Origin: Paenibacillus sp. BIC5C1
GTDB lineage: Bacteria; Bacillota; Bacilli; Paenibacillales; Paenibacillaceae
DNA: 64,000 nucleotides
NCBI RefSeq assembly: GCF_032399705.1
Contig: NZ_CP135922.1
Span: forward strand, 3,720,001 to 3,784,000
Direction of reading: 5' to 3'
Shown here one piece after another: positions 28,516 to 38,345 of this stretch. The position numbers and the translations under genes were made by a program. The notes under the pieces were generated by a model. It did not search any database. It was not told where the DNA came from and worked only from the letters and a program-made list of their open reading frames with translations. Each line of letters begins with the position of its first letter. Within the stretch, counting starts at the first letter, position 1.

Positions 28516-29007
28516 TTAGCTGAGTGAGAGAACCTCAATGTTTTCCTTTATCCAAGAACGCAACTTATCAGCATAGAAAGCGCGTTCATCTTGATCGGAC
28601 TGAGAACCCTTTGACAGATAAAGTTGATCATTCACATATCTAGGGTAAACATGGAGATGATAATGCCACACGTCTTGATTGCCAGCGGGCTCATTATGTT
28701 GCCGCGTAGAAATCCCATCACATCCATATGTACTTTTCATTGCAAATGCTGTAAGCTGAGCCGCACGGTGAATTTCAACAGCGTAATCCGCAGGTAGTTC
28801 AAAGATGTTCTCGAAATGTTGATTAGGAATAACAAGAACATGTCCTTTATTGTTTGGCCACCATTTGCTTGCAATAAATGCCGTTACCTTTTCATTCTGA
28901 TAGATGATATCCTTTTGCTTTGTTCCCTGATTAGGTCGCTCAATACCCCAAACACAACAAAATGGACATTCGTATCCTTCGGGCTTATGTGAAAATGATG
29001 CCGTCAT
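28516..29007 (-). CDS. HIT-family nucleotide hydrolase/transferase
   Basis: 163 residues. The histidine triad is read as WHYHLHVYPR near residue 120 (H-x-H-x-H). A CPFC pair near the N-terminus is part of the zinc site found in some HIT proteins, and GHVLVIPNQHFENIFEL is the conserved first strand-helix. The family cleaves dinucleotide polyphosphates or AMP conjugates. The ATG at 29007 is preferred because GGAG stands eight bases upstream; a longer frame to 29040 lacks this. Confidence 0.85.
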   Translation of the reverse strand: MTASFSHKPEGYECPFCCVWGIERPNQGTKQKDIIYQNEKVTAFIASKWWPNNKGHVLVIPNQHFENIFELPADYAVEIHRAAQLTAFAMKSTYGCDGISTRQHNEPAGNQDVWHYHLHVYPRYVNDQLYLSKGSQSDQDERAFYADKLRSWIKENIEVLSLS

Positions 29008-29040
29008 CTTTTTCACTCCACTCCTTTCATATTTTCCCAA

Positions 29041-29386
29041 CCTTCTTTTAGACGCAAGCGACTGCTGTTCGTTGCGTTATCCTCAACATTGGTAATCAAT
29101 CTGAGCTCGCTTTTATTCCGGCATGCCCGGCTCTCGACTGCAAAGTGGCACGTTAACGTTAAATCATGTGAAAAGCATTGTTGTTGTGACTGTGTCACTT
29201 GACCACTACTCCTGAATATATCCACCCTATCAAGTCTTGCCAGTAAGTTAGCAAGGCTTTTTGTCTTGCATGTACCGTAGTATCGCTTTGCCTATGTAAT
29301 CTTTAGATTTTCTTCAGAATTATGCTTATTAATTCCTTAGTTTTTTTCATTATGATTTCTATATCGACAAGAGAGGGGGCAAAACA
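29041..29386. other. Intergenic region, divergent promoters
   Basis: Lies between the divergent HIT and DedA genes. A stem around 29233-29262 (CTTGC...GCAAG followed by T5) could be a terminator or leader hairpin. Nothing else coding or structured is seen. Confidence 0.35.
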
Positions 29387-29890
29387 ATGATCAGTAATAC
29401 GATTTTAGAGCTACTACATCAGTATGGATATCTGATTTTTTATTTTGCCTTCACATTAGGGCCATTTGGCATTCCAATTCCGAATGAAATCACGATTATC
29501 AGTGGTGCCATTTTAAGTCACACCGGTGTTATCAATTCATGTATCACATACTTCTGCATTTTAACAGGACTATTAACCGCCATTACCTTTGCTTATTTTG
29601 CAGGGAAGTTATTTGGACCCAAGATAAAACAAAGATTTCAACGTAATAAGCACTTCGTTAAGGCTGAACTGATTTTGAATAAGAGTGGCAATTGGGCGAT
29701 GTGCATAGGTTTATTCATTCCAATCGTGCGATATGTTCTCCCTCTGATCATTGGACTAGGCGGCGTTCAATATCGGAAATTTGCTCTCATTTCATATTCC
29801 AGTGCTTTGCTTTGGACCATAACGTATTTTACAGCGGGAATCTACTTCGGCGCTCCAATTCTATCAATGCTTCATTTATTACAATTCTAA
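29387..29890 (+). CDS. DedA-family membrane protein
   Basis: 167 residues with the DedA/SNARE-associated pattern: FGIPIPNEITIISGAIL in the re-entrant part (about 27-43), FAGKLFG, and VRYVLPLIIGLGG near 114-127. DedA proteins are lipid scramblases/flippases, for example for undecaprenyl phosphate or phosphatidylethanolamine, and affect resistance to cationic peptides. GAGAGGGGG lies upstream of the ATG. It is first in a rightward run with a methyltransferase and a two-component system. Confidence 0.85.
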   Translation: MISNTILELLHQYGYLIFYFAFTLGPFGIPIPNEITIISGAILSHTGVINSCITYFCILTGLLTAITFAYFAGKLFGPKIKQRFQRNKHFVKAELILNKSGNWAMCIGLFIPIVRYVLPLIIGLGGVQYRKFALISYSSALLWTITYFTAGIYFGAPILSMLHLLQF

Positions 29891-29935
29891 TCGATTTTGA
29901 TAACATACCATCACGTATACGGAGGAACCACAATC

Positions 29936-30502
29936 ATGAATTCCAATGAACCTATTTTATTTCTGAAAAGCTTTCTTCAAAGCCCAAAACATGTTGGCAG
30001 CATCATACCCAGTTCCCGGTTTCTCGCTAACAAAATGGTGAACCAGGCCCCTTGGCTAGACGTAAAAGCAATCGCCGAACTCGGATCAGGCACAGGCGCC
30101 ATCACTCGTTATATTCATCAACAAGCACAAGATTCAACCCAGGTGTTATTGTTTGAGATGAACGAGACGATGAGGATTAAGCTGAAGACTGAATACCCTA
30201 CATTCCCCTGTTATCCAGATGCCTCTCGATTAGTGGAATCCATGAAGCAAGAGAGTGTTGAGCAACTGGACTGTATATTTAGCGGGTTGCCTTTCTTTAA
30301 CTTTGAATCGGAATTAAGGAATACGTTGGTAGAGCAGATTCATAAGGCACTCAAACCCGAGGGGTTATTCATCGCCTTTCAATATTCGCTTCAAATGAAA
30401 AAAACACTATCCGAAAAATTTATCATCGAAAAGATAGAATTAATGCCCTTGAATATCCCTCCTGCCTTCGTTTATGTCTGTCGCAAAAAGGAAACAATTT
30501 AA
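29936..30502 (+). CDS. SAM methyltransferase, phospholipid/rRNA-methylase-like, copy 1
   Basis: 188 residues. The AdoMet motif I is AELGSGTGAITRYI near residues 42-55, and FSGLPFFNF (about 112-120) occupies the substrate motif IV position. The N-terminal FLKSFLQSPKHVGSIIPSS is typical of small phospholipid N-methyltransferase-like proteins distantly related to RsmA/Erm. GGAGG lies ten bases before the ATG. It is a paralog of the gene at 32400 (about half the residues alike by eye). Next to DedA, a lipid headgroup substrate is an attractive idea, but unproven. Confidence 0.75.
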   Translation: MNSNEPILFLKSFLQSPKHVGSIIPSSRFLANKMVNQAPWLDVKAIAELGSGTGAITRYIHQQAQDSTQVLLFEMNETMRIKLKTEYPTFPCYPDASRLVESMKQESVEQLDCIFSGLPFFNFESELRNTLVEQIHKALKPEGLFIAFQYSLQMKKTLSEKFIIEKIELMPLNIPPAFVYVCRKKETI

Positions 30503-30591
30503 ACATCTTAGGCTATAGTTTACACTGATATCATCCACTTATAAGCATTTAAAATTTCATTTAAAACAGGTCACATAAGGAGTGTTGAATT

Positions 30592-31272
30592 GTGAGTACC
30601 GTTCTCATTGTTGATGATGAGCCAGACATCCGTGATGTCATTCATGTCTATTTACGTAACGAAGGATATCAGGTCATTGAAGCAGCCAATGGTGAAGAAG
30701 CACTAAATATTATCAAAACTACATCTATCCAGCTCGTTATACTGGATGTCATGATGCCCATTATGGACGGAATCAAAGCCTGCTTCAAAATAAGAGAAGT
30801 ATCAACCACACCCATTATTATGCTATCCGCCAAGGAAGAGGACATTGATAAAATTACAGGCCTGACTACCGGGGCTGACGATTACATGGTCAAACCGTTT
30901 AATCCGTTAGAATTACTAGCTCGCGTTAAGGCTCAGCTACGACGTCAAACACTGATTGGCAAAGCAGAATTCAATTCACTTATCCTGATCAAGGACCTTG
31001 TTATTGATACAAGTAAACATTCCGTGAAGTTAAAGGACAATGATATTTCGCTTACGCCACTGGAGTTTTCCATTCTGGTGTTGCTTGCCAGCCATCCTGG
31101 TCAAGTTTTCAGCTCCGAAAAGATTTACGAAACCGTATGGAAAGAACCTTACGGGTATTCGGATAATACGGTTATGGTCCATATTCGCAATCTGCGAGAG
31201 AAACTGGAAGTGAACCCACGAGAACCTCAGTATATTAAAACGGTATGGGGAGTGGGTTATAAAATTGATTAA
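30592..31272 (+). CDS. OmpR-family response regulator (VanR-like)
   Basis: 226 residues, GTG start with AAGGAG about ten bases upstream. Receiver: VDDEPDIRD, phospho-acceptor D52 in LDVMMP, K in VKPFNP. The winged-helix output domain ends VWGVGYKID. Its coding end overlaps the kinase start by eight bases. It is flanked by two paralogous methyltransferase genes that are probable targets. Confidence 0.88.
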   Translation: MSTVLIVDDEPDIRDVIHVYLRNEGYQVIEAANGEEALNIIKTTSIQLVILDVMMPIMDGIKACFKIREVSTTPIIMLSAKEEDIDKITGLTTGADDYMVKPFNPLELLARVKAQLRRQTLIGKAEFNSLILIKDLVIDTSKHSVKLKDNDISLTPLEFSILVLLASHPGQVFSSEKIYETVWKEPYGYSDNTVMVHIRNLREKLEVNPREPQYIKTVWGVGYKID

Positions 31273-32365
31273 ACGATTACCACAGTTTAGAAAAAAGATA
31301 CAGATTAACATCCTATATCGAATGTTGATCAGTTTATTAATTTCGTTTGTTGGCTCTGTTGGTGTAAATAATATGTTGATCATAGGTGCCGCAAAAATTA
31401 GTGAAAGATTTGAATGGCCCTCGCTTCTCTACATCTTTCCTTATATTCTAACACCAATCTTCATCGTAATTTTCACGTTAATTTTTTTGTTTTCTACACG
31501 AAAAATTGTCCGAGATCTCATTACATTGGAGAAAGGATTGCAATTCATTTCAGAAGGAAATCTGGACTACCGGGTGCCCGTTAATAGACAAGATGAACTT
31601 GGGCGAGTGGCTTCCAACATTAATCACATGACTGAACAGCTGCAGCTGCAGATGGTTAAGGAGCGCGAGCTGGAGAAATCCAAGATGGATATGATCACGG
31701 GCATCTCACATGACCTGCGCACACCGCTAACCAGCATAATCGGCTATATTGAGCTTCTAAGAACAGAATCATTTCAAGACAAAGCAGAGTATGACCGCTT
31801 CATTCAAAATACCCATAACAAAGCAACGCATTTAAAGAAGCTGCTCGATGATTTATTTGAATACACACGTCTAACCTCAGTGGATACCCGATTGGATTTG
31901 AGAAAGGTTGACCTATATCAACTATTGGACCAGTTGCTGTTTGAATTTGAACCTTTAGCTCAGGAGAATGGAATTCATATTGAGAAAGAGATTGGCGATT
32001 CCCCAATCATGGCCTGCGTGGATAGTGATAAGATTGCTCGTGCCATCGATAATCTTCTTATGAACGCCCTGAAGTATTCCTTGAAACCTGGTACGATTCA
32101 CATTCGAATGAGTATGGGTCACGAGCACATTACCATTAAAGTCGAAAATAAAGGTACGCCGCTCACAATAGAGCAAAAAGATAAGCTGTTTGATCGATTT
32201 TATAAGGTGGATTATTCAAGAAGCAGCGAAGGCATTCAAACGGGGGCTGGTTTGGGTCTTTCGATTGCAAAAAATATTGCGGAGTTACATCAGGGTACCT
32301 TAACGCTTCAACATACGCTTAACGTTTTTACATTCCAACTAAGCTTGCCTTCTAACATCCAGTGA
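31265..32365 (+). CDS. Sensor histidine kinase (VanS-like)
   Basis: 366 residues, TTG start within the regulator's last codons. Two membrane segments (about 18-38 and 55-75) flank a short outside loop; HAMP runs to about 130. The HisKA motif ISHDLRTPLTSIIGY has H149, and the ATPase domain has DNLLMNALKYS (N box) and GAGLGLSIAKNIAE (G box). The architecture resembles VanS-type kinases, which sense cell-envelope-active compounds. Confidence 0.87.
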   Translation: MIKRLPQFRKKIQINILYRMLISLLISFVGSVGVNNMLIIGAAKISERFEWPSLLYIFPYILTPIFIVIFTLIFLFSTRKIVRDLITLEKGLQFISEGNLDYRVPVNRQDELGRVASNINHMTEQLQLQMVKERELEKSKMDMITGISHDLRTPLTSIIGYIELLRTESFQDKAEYDRFIQNTHNKATHLKKLLDDLFEYTRLTSVDTRLDLRKVDLYQLLDQLLFEFEPLAQENGIHIEKEIGDSPIMACVDSDKIARAIDNLLMNALKYSLKPGTIHIRMSMGHEHITIKVENKGTPLTIEQKDKLFDRFYKVDYSRSSEGIQTGAGLGLSIAKNIAELHQGTLTLQHTLNVFTFQLSLPSNIQ

Positions 32366-32399
32366 AACATCAAAGAATTCAACAATGGAGGATACCGCA

Positions 32400-32996
32400 A
32401 TGAAAACATCCGAACCGTTTCTTTTCCTGCAAGGATTCTTAAAGAACCCCAAACGAGTAGGAAGTGTCCTGCCCAGTTCCAAATTTCTAGCCAATAAAAT
32501 CGTCCAGTCTGTACAATGGGATGAAGTTACAACCATTGCAGAGCTGGGGCCAGGAACAGGTGCCATCACACGTCTTATGAGATCAAAATTACCACAATCT
32601 GCAACCGTGTTTTTATTTGAAAGAGACCCAAAAATGAGGAGTAATCTGAAGAAAACATATCCTGAAATCATGTTCCATTCGAATGCATCCTATCTTTTGA
32701 AAAGGATCCATCAAGAACATATCGATCAGTTGGATAGCATCATTTGCGGACTGCCCTTTTTTAATTTTTCCAGAGAAATGAGACAAAACATCCTGTCACA
32801 AATCCATACAGCGCTCCGACCTGGAGGCACATTAGTTTTGTACCAGTACTCACTTCATATGAAGAAACGATTGGCTGATTTATTCGATATTGAGAAAATT
32901 AAATTTGTGCCCCTCAGCTTCCCTCCTGTTTTTGTGTATACTTGTCGCAAAACGAAAGATGAAGGACACAGTGAAACGAGGGAATCCGTATTCTAA
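32400..32996 (+). CDS. SAM methyltransferase, phospholipid/rRNA-methylase-like, copy 2
   Basis: 198 residues, ATG at 32400 with GGAGG upstream. It has the same plan as the protein at 29936: FLQGFLKNPKRVGSVLPSSK, motif I AELGPGTGAITRLM, CGLPFFNFS, LSFPPVFVYTCRK near the end. It probably arose by duplication around the two-component genes and is likely in the same operon. A terminator follows. Confidence 0.75.
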   Translation: MKTSEPFLFLQGFLKNPKRVGSVLPSSKFLANKIVQSVQWDEVTTIAELGPGTGAITRLMRSKLPQSATVFLFERDPKMRSNLKKTYPEIMFHSNASYLLKRIHQEHIDQLDSIICGLPFFNFSREMRQNILSQIHTALRPGGTLVLYQYSLHMKKRLADLFDIEKIKFVPLSFPPVFVYTCRKTKDEGHSETRESVF

Positions 32997-33010
32997 CCAT
33001 ACGAAGCGTT

Positions 33011-33042
33011 ATAAAAAAAACCATCTATAAAAAGATGGTTTT
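33011..33042 (+). terminator. Terminator closing the methyltransferase/two-component operon
   Basis: AAAACCATCT/AGATGGTTTT arms (33017-33026, 33033-33042) with T-rich tail. Confidence 0.8.
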
Positions 33043-33056
33043 TAATGAAATTAACA

Positions 33057-33420
33057 TTACCGCGCCTTCTCAACACGAGCAATACGCTGAGCAGGCTGAA
33101 CTTGTGGAACGTAACTTCTTCCTTTCCGAAGTTGCAATGCAAATGTTCGGTGATTCGGATGTCTCTGGATGACCTACCCAGTGCGATTTGGAAAAATCCA
33201 CTCTCTGTAACCCAACGGTTATACTTCATGTTGTAGTATGAGAAGTCTCTCTCTTCAAGATCGAAGACGATTCTGCGTTTTTCGCCCGGCTCAAGCTCGA
33301 TTTTGGCAAAATTTAATTCCTTCTCTGGACGGGTTTAGTTGCATCTTGATGAGAGTTCCATAGCTCGCCCGCTTGTTGGGAGCAAACGTAATGCTAAATC
33401 GCGATCTCATGATGAAACAA
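33057..33420 (-). pseudogene. GH3 beta-glucosidase C-terminal remnant
   Basis: Leftward reading gives a Fn3-like domain typical of the end of GH3 glycosidases: PEKELNFAKIELEPGEKR, then FDLEERDFSYYN and GRSSRDIRIT. A stop and a frame change lie just upstream (TAA before the RPEKEL segment; the DATKPV part is in another frame). A second frame change after RIT leads to a tail reading VQPAQRIARVEKAR and stop at 33057. The catalytic domains are absent. It is a decayed gene wedged between a terminator and the phosphotransferase gene. Confidence 0.6.
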
Positions 33421-33421
33421 T

Positions 33422-34453
33422 TTAATTGAGCTTATGAAGTGTGCCGTTCTTATGTTCATTGAGCAGCTTTGAGAAAAGCTTGCTAGAGTAATCAATCTTG
33501 CGCTCTGGGAACTCGCCTGTAAGTATAATCTTCAACATATGAAGCAGACGTTTACCCGTTAGTTCAGTAGGCCCGAGAGTCCATTGTCTAATACTGGGAT
33601 ATAAGTATATCAACCCAGAGTAACGAAATGCTGCCCTTAATCTTTCATAAAAATCATCATAGCTAAGTGATATACCGTTTGCAATTAATTCCTTATAATA
33701 AAGTTTGGCATCCTCAAAGTTAAAATAACTGGCCAGATCAATATAAAAGGGCGCAAAATAACACCATCCGAAATCAATAAAATAGGGTTTTCCTTTGTAA
33801 TAATGGATGTGGGAACCATCTACCGATTGCAAATCTCCATGCGTGAGAGTCTGGCTTTCCTTCTCATCGTACAAAGCCGCCATATCACGTGCAAAATCGT
33901 TGGCTTTTTCACGTAGTAATGGCAGATACGAGCCAAATTCCCTGTAAAATTCGGGGTTCTGCTCTATAAGCGTTTGAAAATGGTCCACAGACACTTGTGT
34001 AACTAAATAATTTTCCCAATAATGACGGTCAGCATGGGGGAGCCACAGCATCTCCGACCCTCTATGCATATTACGGGCATGGATTCTGGCTAATGCCTCC
34101 GCAACTCTTGGCGACCAGTCTACGCCAGGCGGAGGAGATTTAACACTACCCAAATCTTCTATCGCCATCCATCCGGGCTCATCTGTTTCTATATCTAGTG
34201 AAAAAGTGGCGGGCGTGTTCTGATGGCCCTGGTCAGTTAACGTTTTCATTGCCATACGTTCTTTTAGAGCAGCTTCTTTAAATATCATGCTCTCCTTTTG
34301 ACCATTTTCATAAGTAACCTCTATACGACGTACATCCGCACCAGACCACCCACGTTCAGCATCTGTCATATACCCTTGATCTAAATGACGTATCTTTCCA
34401 CGTTGTAGTTCTTCGGCTAAACCTTGAGCAATTATGATCATATTATGTTCCAC
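33422..34453 (-). CDS. APH/ecdysteroid-kinase-fold phosphotransferase
   Basis: 343 residues. The kinase core shows LTHGDLQSVDGSHIHY (catalytic H-G-D near residue 210) and YFIDFGW (metal-binding D, about 20 residues later), with the acidic hinge in MAIEDLG. The Asn usually five residues after the catalytic Asp is not at its standard place, so activity should be tested. The GTG start has GGTAGG about nine bases upstream. Substrate unknown. Confidence 0.7.
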   Translation of the reverse strand: MEHNMIIIAQGLAEELQRGKIRHLDQGYMTDAERGWSGADVRRIEVTYENGQKESMIFKEAALKERMAMKTLTDQGHQNTPATFSLDIETDEPGWMAIEDLGSVKSPPPGVDWSPRVAEALARIHARNMHRGSEMLWLPHADRHYWENYLVTQVSVDHFQTLIEQNPEFYREFGSYLPLLREKANDFARDMAALYDEKESQTLTHGDLQSVDGSHIHYYKGKPYFIDFGWCYFAPFYIDLASYFNFEDAKLYYKELIANGISLSYDDFYERLRAAFRYSGLIYLYPSIRQWTLGPTELTGKRLLHMLKIILTGEFPERKIDYSSKLFSKLLNEHKNGTLHKLN

Positions 34454-35003
34454 ATTAATCTACCTACCAATCTAGTTAATATAGGTTTACCCATTAGAGC
34501 AAATTTTTTAAACTCCTAAGAATATCTCTAAGCAAAGAGGTCTCCGACGTGCCTTCGAGTTCACTTCCTTCCTCATTATTTTTCAAAACAAAAAAAAGGG
34601 GCAGAAAATGAACATATTGTTCATCTTCTGCCTCTGTAGAGAATTGACTAACGGATAACATGATATCCCAATTCAACCGAATGTCAAATAAATAACACCT
34701 GTCAAAACAGGATTAATGTAAAAAAACCATGCATGAGAGCACGGTTCCGCAGTCAACTAGAAGTAGTCGATGTCCCATGTTCTTAACTAATGCAAGAGTT
34801 ATTCCATTTTATTGCATGAAGAAATAAACCACTTAAATAAGCGGATTTCTGCAATTTAAATGAAATAAACCTAATGCAATTAACTAGCTAAGAACAACAG
34901 CAGACACTTGATACTTCCCCCTTATATTCAAACTAGCTATAGTATAGATTGAAAACAGGAACTAGTCAAAATTCTAAATGCTTTATGAGGAGCAGCGTTA
35001 AAC
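34454..35003. other. Long A+T-rich intergenic region with one hairpin
   Basis: No gene supported. A stem near 34599-34633 (GGCAGAA and GAAC arms, loop ATAT) and a CCTGT/ACAGG mini-stem near 34700 are the only structured parts. The rest is A+T-rich and may hold the promoter for the leftward phosphotransferase. Confidence 0.35.
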
Positions 35004-35051
35004 AAAAGGATTACCTCCGAGCCGTTGATACATGCCCTAGGTAATCCTTTT
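35004..35051. terminator. Terminator after MMPL gene
   Basis: Perfect AAAAGGATTACCT/AGGTAATCCTTTT arms with a 22-base loop; works on both strands. Confidence 0.8.
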
Positions 35052-35059
35052 CAATTTAT

Positions 35060-38000
35060 TTAGTGCATGGAATCATGTGAGACATGCTGCTCCTTCAGCT
35101 GATGCCCGTCGAGTGCACGAGTCTCTTGCTCCTCATTCGTCCTGCAGCCGATGAAAGGCCACCAGTTTGCTGGCCCGAACGTACGGACCATAACGGGAAT
35201 GAATAGCGGTAGCATGAGCAAAGCGTATATAAACAGTCCACAAAGCACAATTGTTGCAATTTGCAGGAGTGACATTACGCCAGAAGGGAGCATCGCCGCA
35301 AACGTACCGCCCAGAATAACCGCTGCAGACATAATGACTGTTCCCATGTTTTTCATCGCTTCAAGAATAGCTTCCTGCGGCGAGAGATGGCGGTACTCCT
35401 TGAACCGATCCATCAGGAAGATACTATAATCGATGCCGAGTGCTACCAGCATGACGAAGCCGAAGAAAGGAACCGCCCAGCTGATGCCCGATTGGCCTAA
35501 CAGCCGTACAAATATGACCTCTGCAATCGCCATCGAGGAATAAAAGGTAATCAGCAGTGAGGCTATCATATACAATGGCATGACGATCGACCGGAACAAA
35601 ATGATCAAAATGATCGATATTCCGATCAACATCAAAATAACTGTACGCGAATAATCTGCTTTCGATATGTTGCTCAAATCGTTGTTCATGCTCGTTATAC
35701 CGCCACTCGCCACCTGAGCGCCGCTATATGCAGAGCCTTGAATTGCGCGATTTACAGCCGCTTCAAGACCGTCAATTTGCGCCATTGTTTCTTGGGAGTA
35801 GGGGTTGCTGCCAAATACGACATCGAACTTAGCTGTTTGACGATCCTCCGACATATACACATCAAGCGCCGTTTGGAATTCCTCGTTCGCAATGGCTTCT
35901 TCCGGGATGTACCAGCCCGTCATTTGTTTATTCGGCGATCCGGCAAGGCCATTCAGGTAGCCTCCTGCCGAAGCGAGCCCATCTTTTACCTCAGTCAAAC
36001 CATCTACACTCTGATCAAGGCCGGTTGTAAGCCCGCCAAGCTGAGCATTAAGTGAAGCAAAGCCCGCTTGCAACTCTTTCTGGCCATCGGTTAGCTCGTT
36101 AAATCCTTGTGTTACGCTTGGTAGCTGAGAGACGATTTGTCCTTGGCCTGTAGCGGCCTGCGCAATCCCTTTTTGCAGCTCGGACAGTCCAGCTGCCAGC
36201 TTGCCAAGACCCGCAGCCAGTGACGACTGTCCTTCTACTGCCTGTAAGAAGCCTGCATTGGCCTGCGTCATGCCAGATGAAATGCCGGCAAGCTGCTCGT
36301 TCAGCTGTTTCAATTGGCCGCTAATGCTTGAAGCTCCCACTTGCAGTTGAGCCAGTGTGCTTAGCGCTTGTTTGTAGTTTGCATCATTTTGCAGCTCTGG
36401 GTAGCTCTCTTGAAGATCTGAGAGCCCTTGCTCGACCCCTGACAAACCACTCGCAAGCTTCGCTTGGTCCGATGCAATGGCAGTGTAAGCACCTGTCAAT
36501 GTTCCAAGACCTCCGCCCAGCTTATCATAGCTGGCCTGCAGCTGCTTGCTTGCGCCAGCCAACTGCTCGGCACTAACCTGCGCTTGCTTCAGGCCCTTGC
36601 TAAGCTCGCTCGCACCAACCGTGCCGTCCTTCAAGCCTTGCTGGATTCGTTTTAAGCCATCACCAAGCTGCACAATGCCATCCTTCAGCTTATTGGTACC
36701 TACAACTAGCTGCCCGGCGCCATCTACTGCCTCATTTAATTTTGGTGCATTTTCATTCAAGGCGCTGCTTGCTTCTGACAGCCCATCCCCAATTTTACCT
36801 AAGCCTTCGCCGCTTTGGCCAAGGCCATCCTCCAAAGACACCACTTGATCGGAGACAAGAAATTGCTCCATAACCTCGCCTGTAGGGCGAGTAGCGCTGC
36901 GCACGGCTTTTACGCCTTGCGTATTTGCCAGTTCTCGGCTTACTTGCTCCAACGTAGCAAGCCCCTCAGGTGTATCCAGCGGCTTATCGGTTTTGACAAT
37001 TACAGTTGTCGGCAGTGAATCCCCAGGGCCGAAGCTGTCTGATATGATGTTGAAAGCTTTAACCGAATCGTATTTATCGCCAATCTCGTCTAACGAATTA
37101 AAAGAGATCGTGCCTTTATAGGCTGTTAAGAACGGGACAATAATGACAGCTAATATAATGAGCGCCCATAATGGACGTTTCAAGGAAAATTTGCCGACCG
37201 CTCCCCATAACTTGCTTGGCTTATGCTCCAAAGAACCTTTTGCCGGCCAAAACAGCTTGCTTCCGAGCAGCGCCATAAAGAACGGTACAATCGTAAATAA
37301 TGCGATGAGCAAAATAGCTACGCCGACCGCAACGGCAACCGCCGAACGATAAAGCATAAACGTAGAGAAGCCAATAGCCGAAAAACCGACCAATACAGCT
37401 AATCCAGAAAACAATACGGTTTTTCCTGCTGTACGGTACGTATTGACGATCGCTTCCGTCGTATCACCGCCATTATGGTTAAGCTCTTCCTTGAAGCGGC
37501 TGATGAGCAGAATGCAATAATCGGTTCCTATACCGAACAAAACGGCGACCAAAAAGATCTGCGTAAAATTAGACAACGGGAAGTCGAAGTATTCGACCAG
37601 AAAAGCAATAATGGACTGCGAAATTAAATAAGTAAATCCTACCGCTACAAGCGGCACGAACGGTGCGATGGCCGAACGGAATACTACGAACAAAATAACT
37701 AGAATAAAACCAAGTGTAATGAATTCTGTTTTCTTAAGTCCATCTTGCGAGCTTTGGAGAACGTCCTCGGAAATCAGCCAGTTACCCGTATAATAATGCT
37801 CCACTTTTACGTTCGAGATCGCCTCGTATAGGCCATTGCGAAGCTCAGAGATCTCACGGTCGCCGGCCTCGACATTCACGAGGGCAATGATGGTGTTGCC
37901 ATCCTTTGATACCATCTGCTCTGCCAGCCCTTTGGTATCAAAGTGGGTCGTGACCGACAACACGCCGATCGATTCCCCATCGCTCTTAAGCTTGTTGATA

Positions 38001-38275
38001 CCGCCCTTCACCTCTGCAAGGTCTTCAGCTGACAACCCTCCATCCTTATGGAATACAAGCACAGTTGGCATTCCGCTGCTGGCGCCAGAGCTGTCGTTCT
38101 CTCCAATGGCTTTTTCTAATTCGCGGGCTACGGTCGAGGAGTACCCATCTGGAACATTAATCTGCCCCTTTGTTCGTACCAGATCCTGCATCCCCGGTGC
38201 GGTAACCATCAGTCCCACCGTTGCAATCAGCCAAACCGCAAGTACCAGCCATCTAAACTTCAGTATTGTTCTCAT
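35060..38275 (-). CDS. MMPL/RND-superfamily exporter
   Basis: 1071 residues with two MMPL halves, each with about six membrane segments (near 165-350 and 880-1035), plus two large extracellular regions. The second of these (about 475-790) is a long helical stretch of G-L/G-I repeats at 7-11 residue spacing (such as LGDGLKRIQQGLKDG), as in YdfJ- and YhgE-like proteins of Firmicutes. GTDYCI and GIDYSI are the conserved proton-relay segments. MMPL proteins move lipids, siderophores or drugs by proton motive force. AGGGAG precedes the ATG. It follows the DHA2 transporter by 70 bases on the same strand and ends at a terminator, so the two probably form an efflux operon. Confidence 0.85.
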   Translation of the reverse strand: MRTILKFRWLVLAVWLIATVGLMVTAPGMQDLVRTKGQINVPDGYSSTVARELEKAIGENDSSGASSGMPTVLVFHKDGGLSAEDLAEVKGGINKLKSDGESIGVLSVTTHFDTKGLAEQMVSKDGNTIIALVNVEAGDREISELRNGLYEAISNVKVEHYYTGNWLISEDVLQSSQDGLKKTEFITLGFILVILFVVFRSAIAPFVPLVAVGFTYLISQSIIAFLVEYFDFPLSNFTQIFLVAVLFGIGTDYCILLISRFKEELNHNGGDTTEAIVNTYRTAGKTVLFSGLAVLVGFSAIGFSTFMLYRSAVAVAVGVAILLIALFTIVPFFMALLGSKLFWPAKGSLEHKPSKLWGAVGKFSLKRPLWALIILAVIIVPFLTAYKGTISFNSLDEIGDKYDSVKAFNIISDSFGPGDSLPTTVIVKTDKPLDTPEGLATLEQVSRELANTQGVKAVRSATRPTGEVMEQFLVSDQVVSLEDGLGQSGEGLGKIGDGLSEASSALNENAPKLNEAVDGAGQLVVGTNKLKDGIVQLGDGLKRIQQGLKDGTVGASELSKGLKQAQVSAEQLAGASKQLQASYDKLGGGLGTLTGAYTAIASDQAKLASGLSGVEQGLSDLQESYPELQNDANYKQALSTLAQLQVGASSISGQLKQLNEQLAGISSGMTQANAGFLQAVEGQSSLAAGLGKLAAGLSELQKGIAQAATGQGQIVSQLPSVTQGFNELTDGQKELQAGFASLNAQLGGLTTGLDQSVDGLTEVKDGLASAGGYLNGLAGSPNKQMTGWYIPEEAIANEEFQTALDVYMSEDRQTAKFDVVFGSNPYSQETMAQIDGLEAAVNRAIQGSAYSGAQVASGGITSMNNDLSNISKADYSRTVILMLIGISIILIILFRSIVMPLYMIASLLITFYSSMAIAEVIFVRLLGQSGISWAVPFFGFVMLVALGIDYSIFLMDRFKEYRHLSPQEAILEAMKNMGTVIMSAAVILGGTFAAMLPSGVMSLLQIATIVLCGLFIYALLMLPLFIPVMVRTFGPANWWPFIGCRTNEEQETRALDGHQLKEQHVSHDSMH

Positions 38276-38345
38276 TTCTAATCTCCCTCTTAATAAAGTA
38301 AAACTAAGGATTCATCATTTCCATTGCGAGTCTCTCGAAGGAAGA

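Noticed and set aside
34494..34676. Leftward 60-codon frame after the phosphotransferase
   Set aside because: Overlaps a hairpin, has no RBS and no recognisable features.
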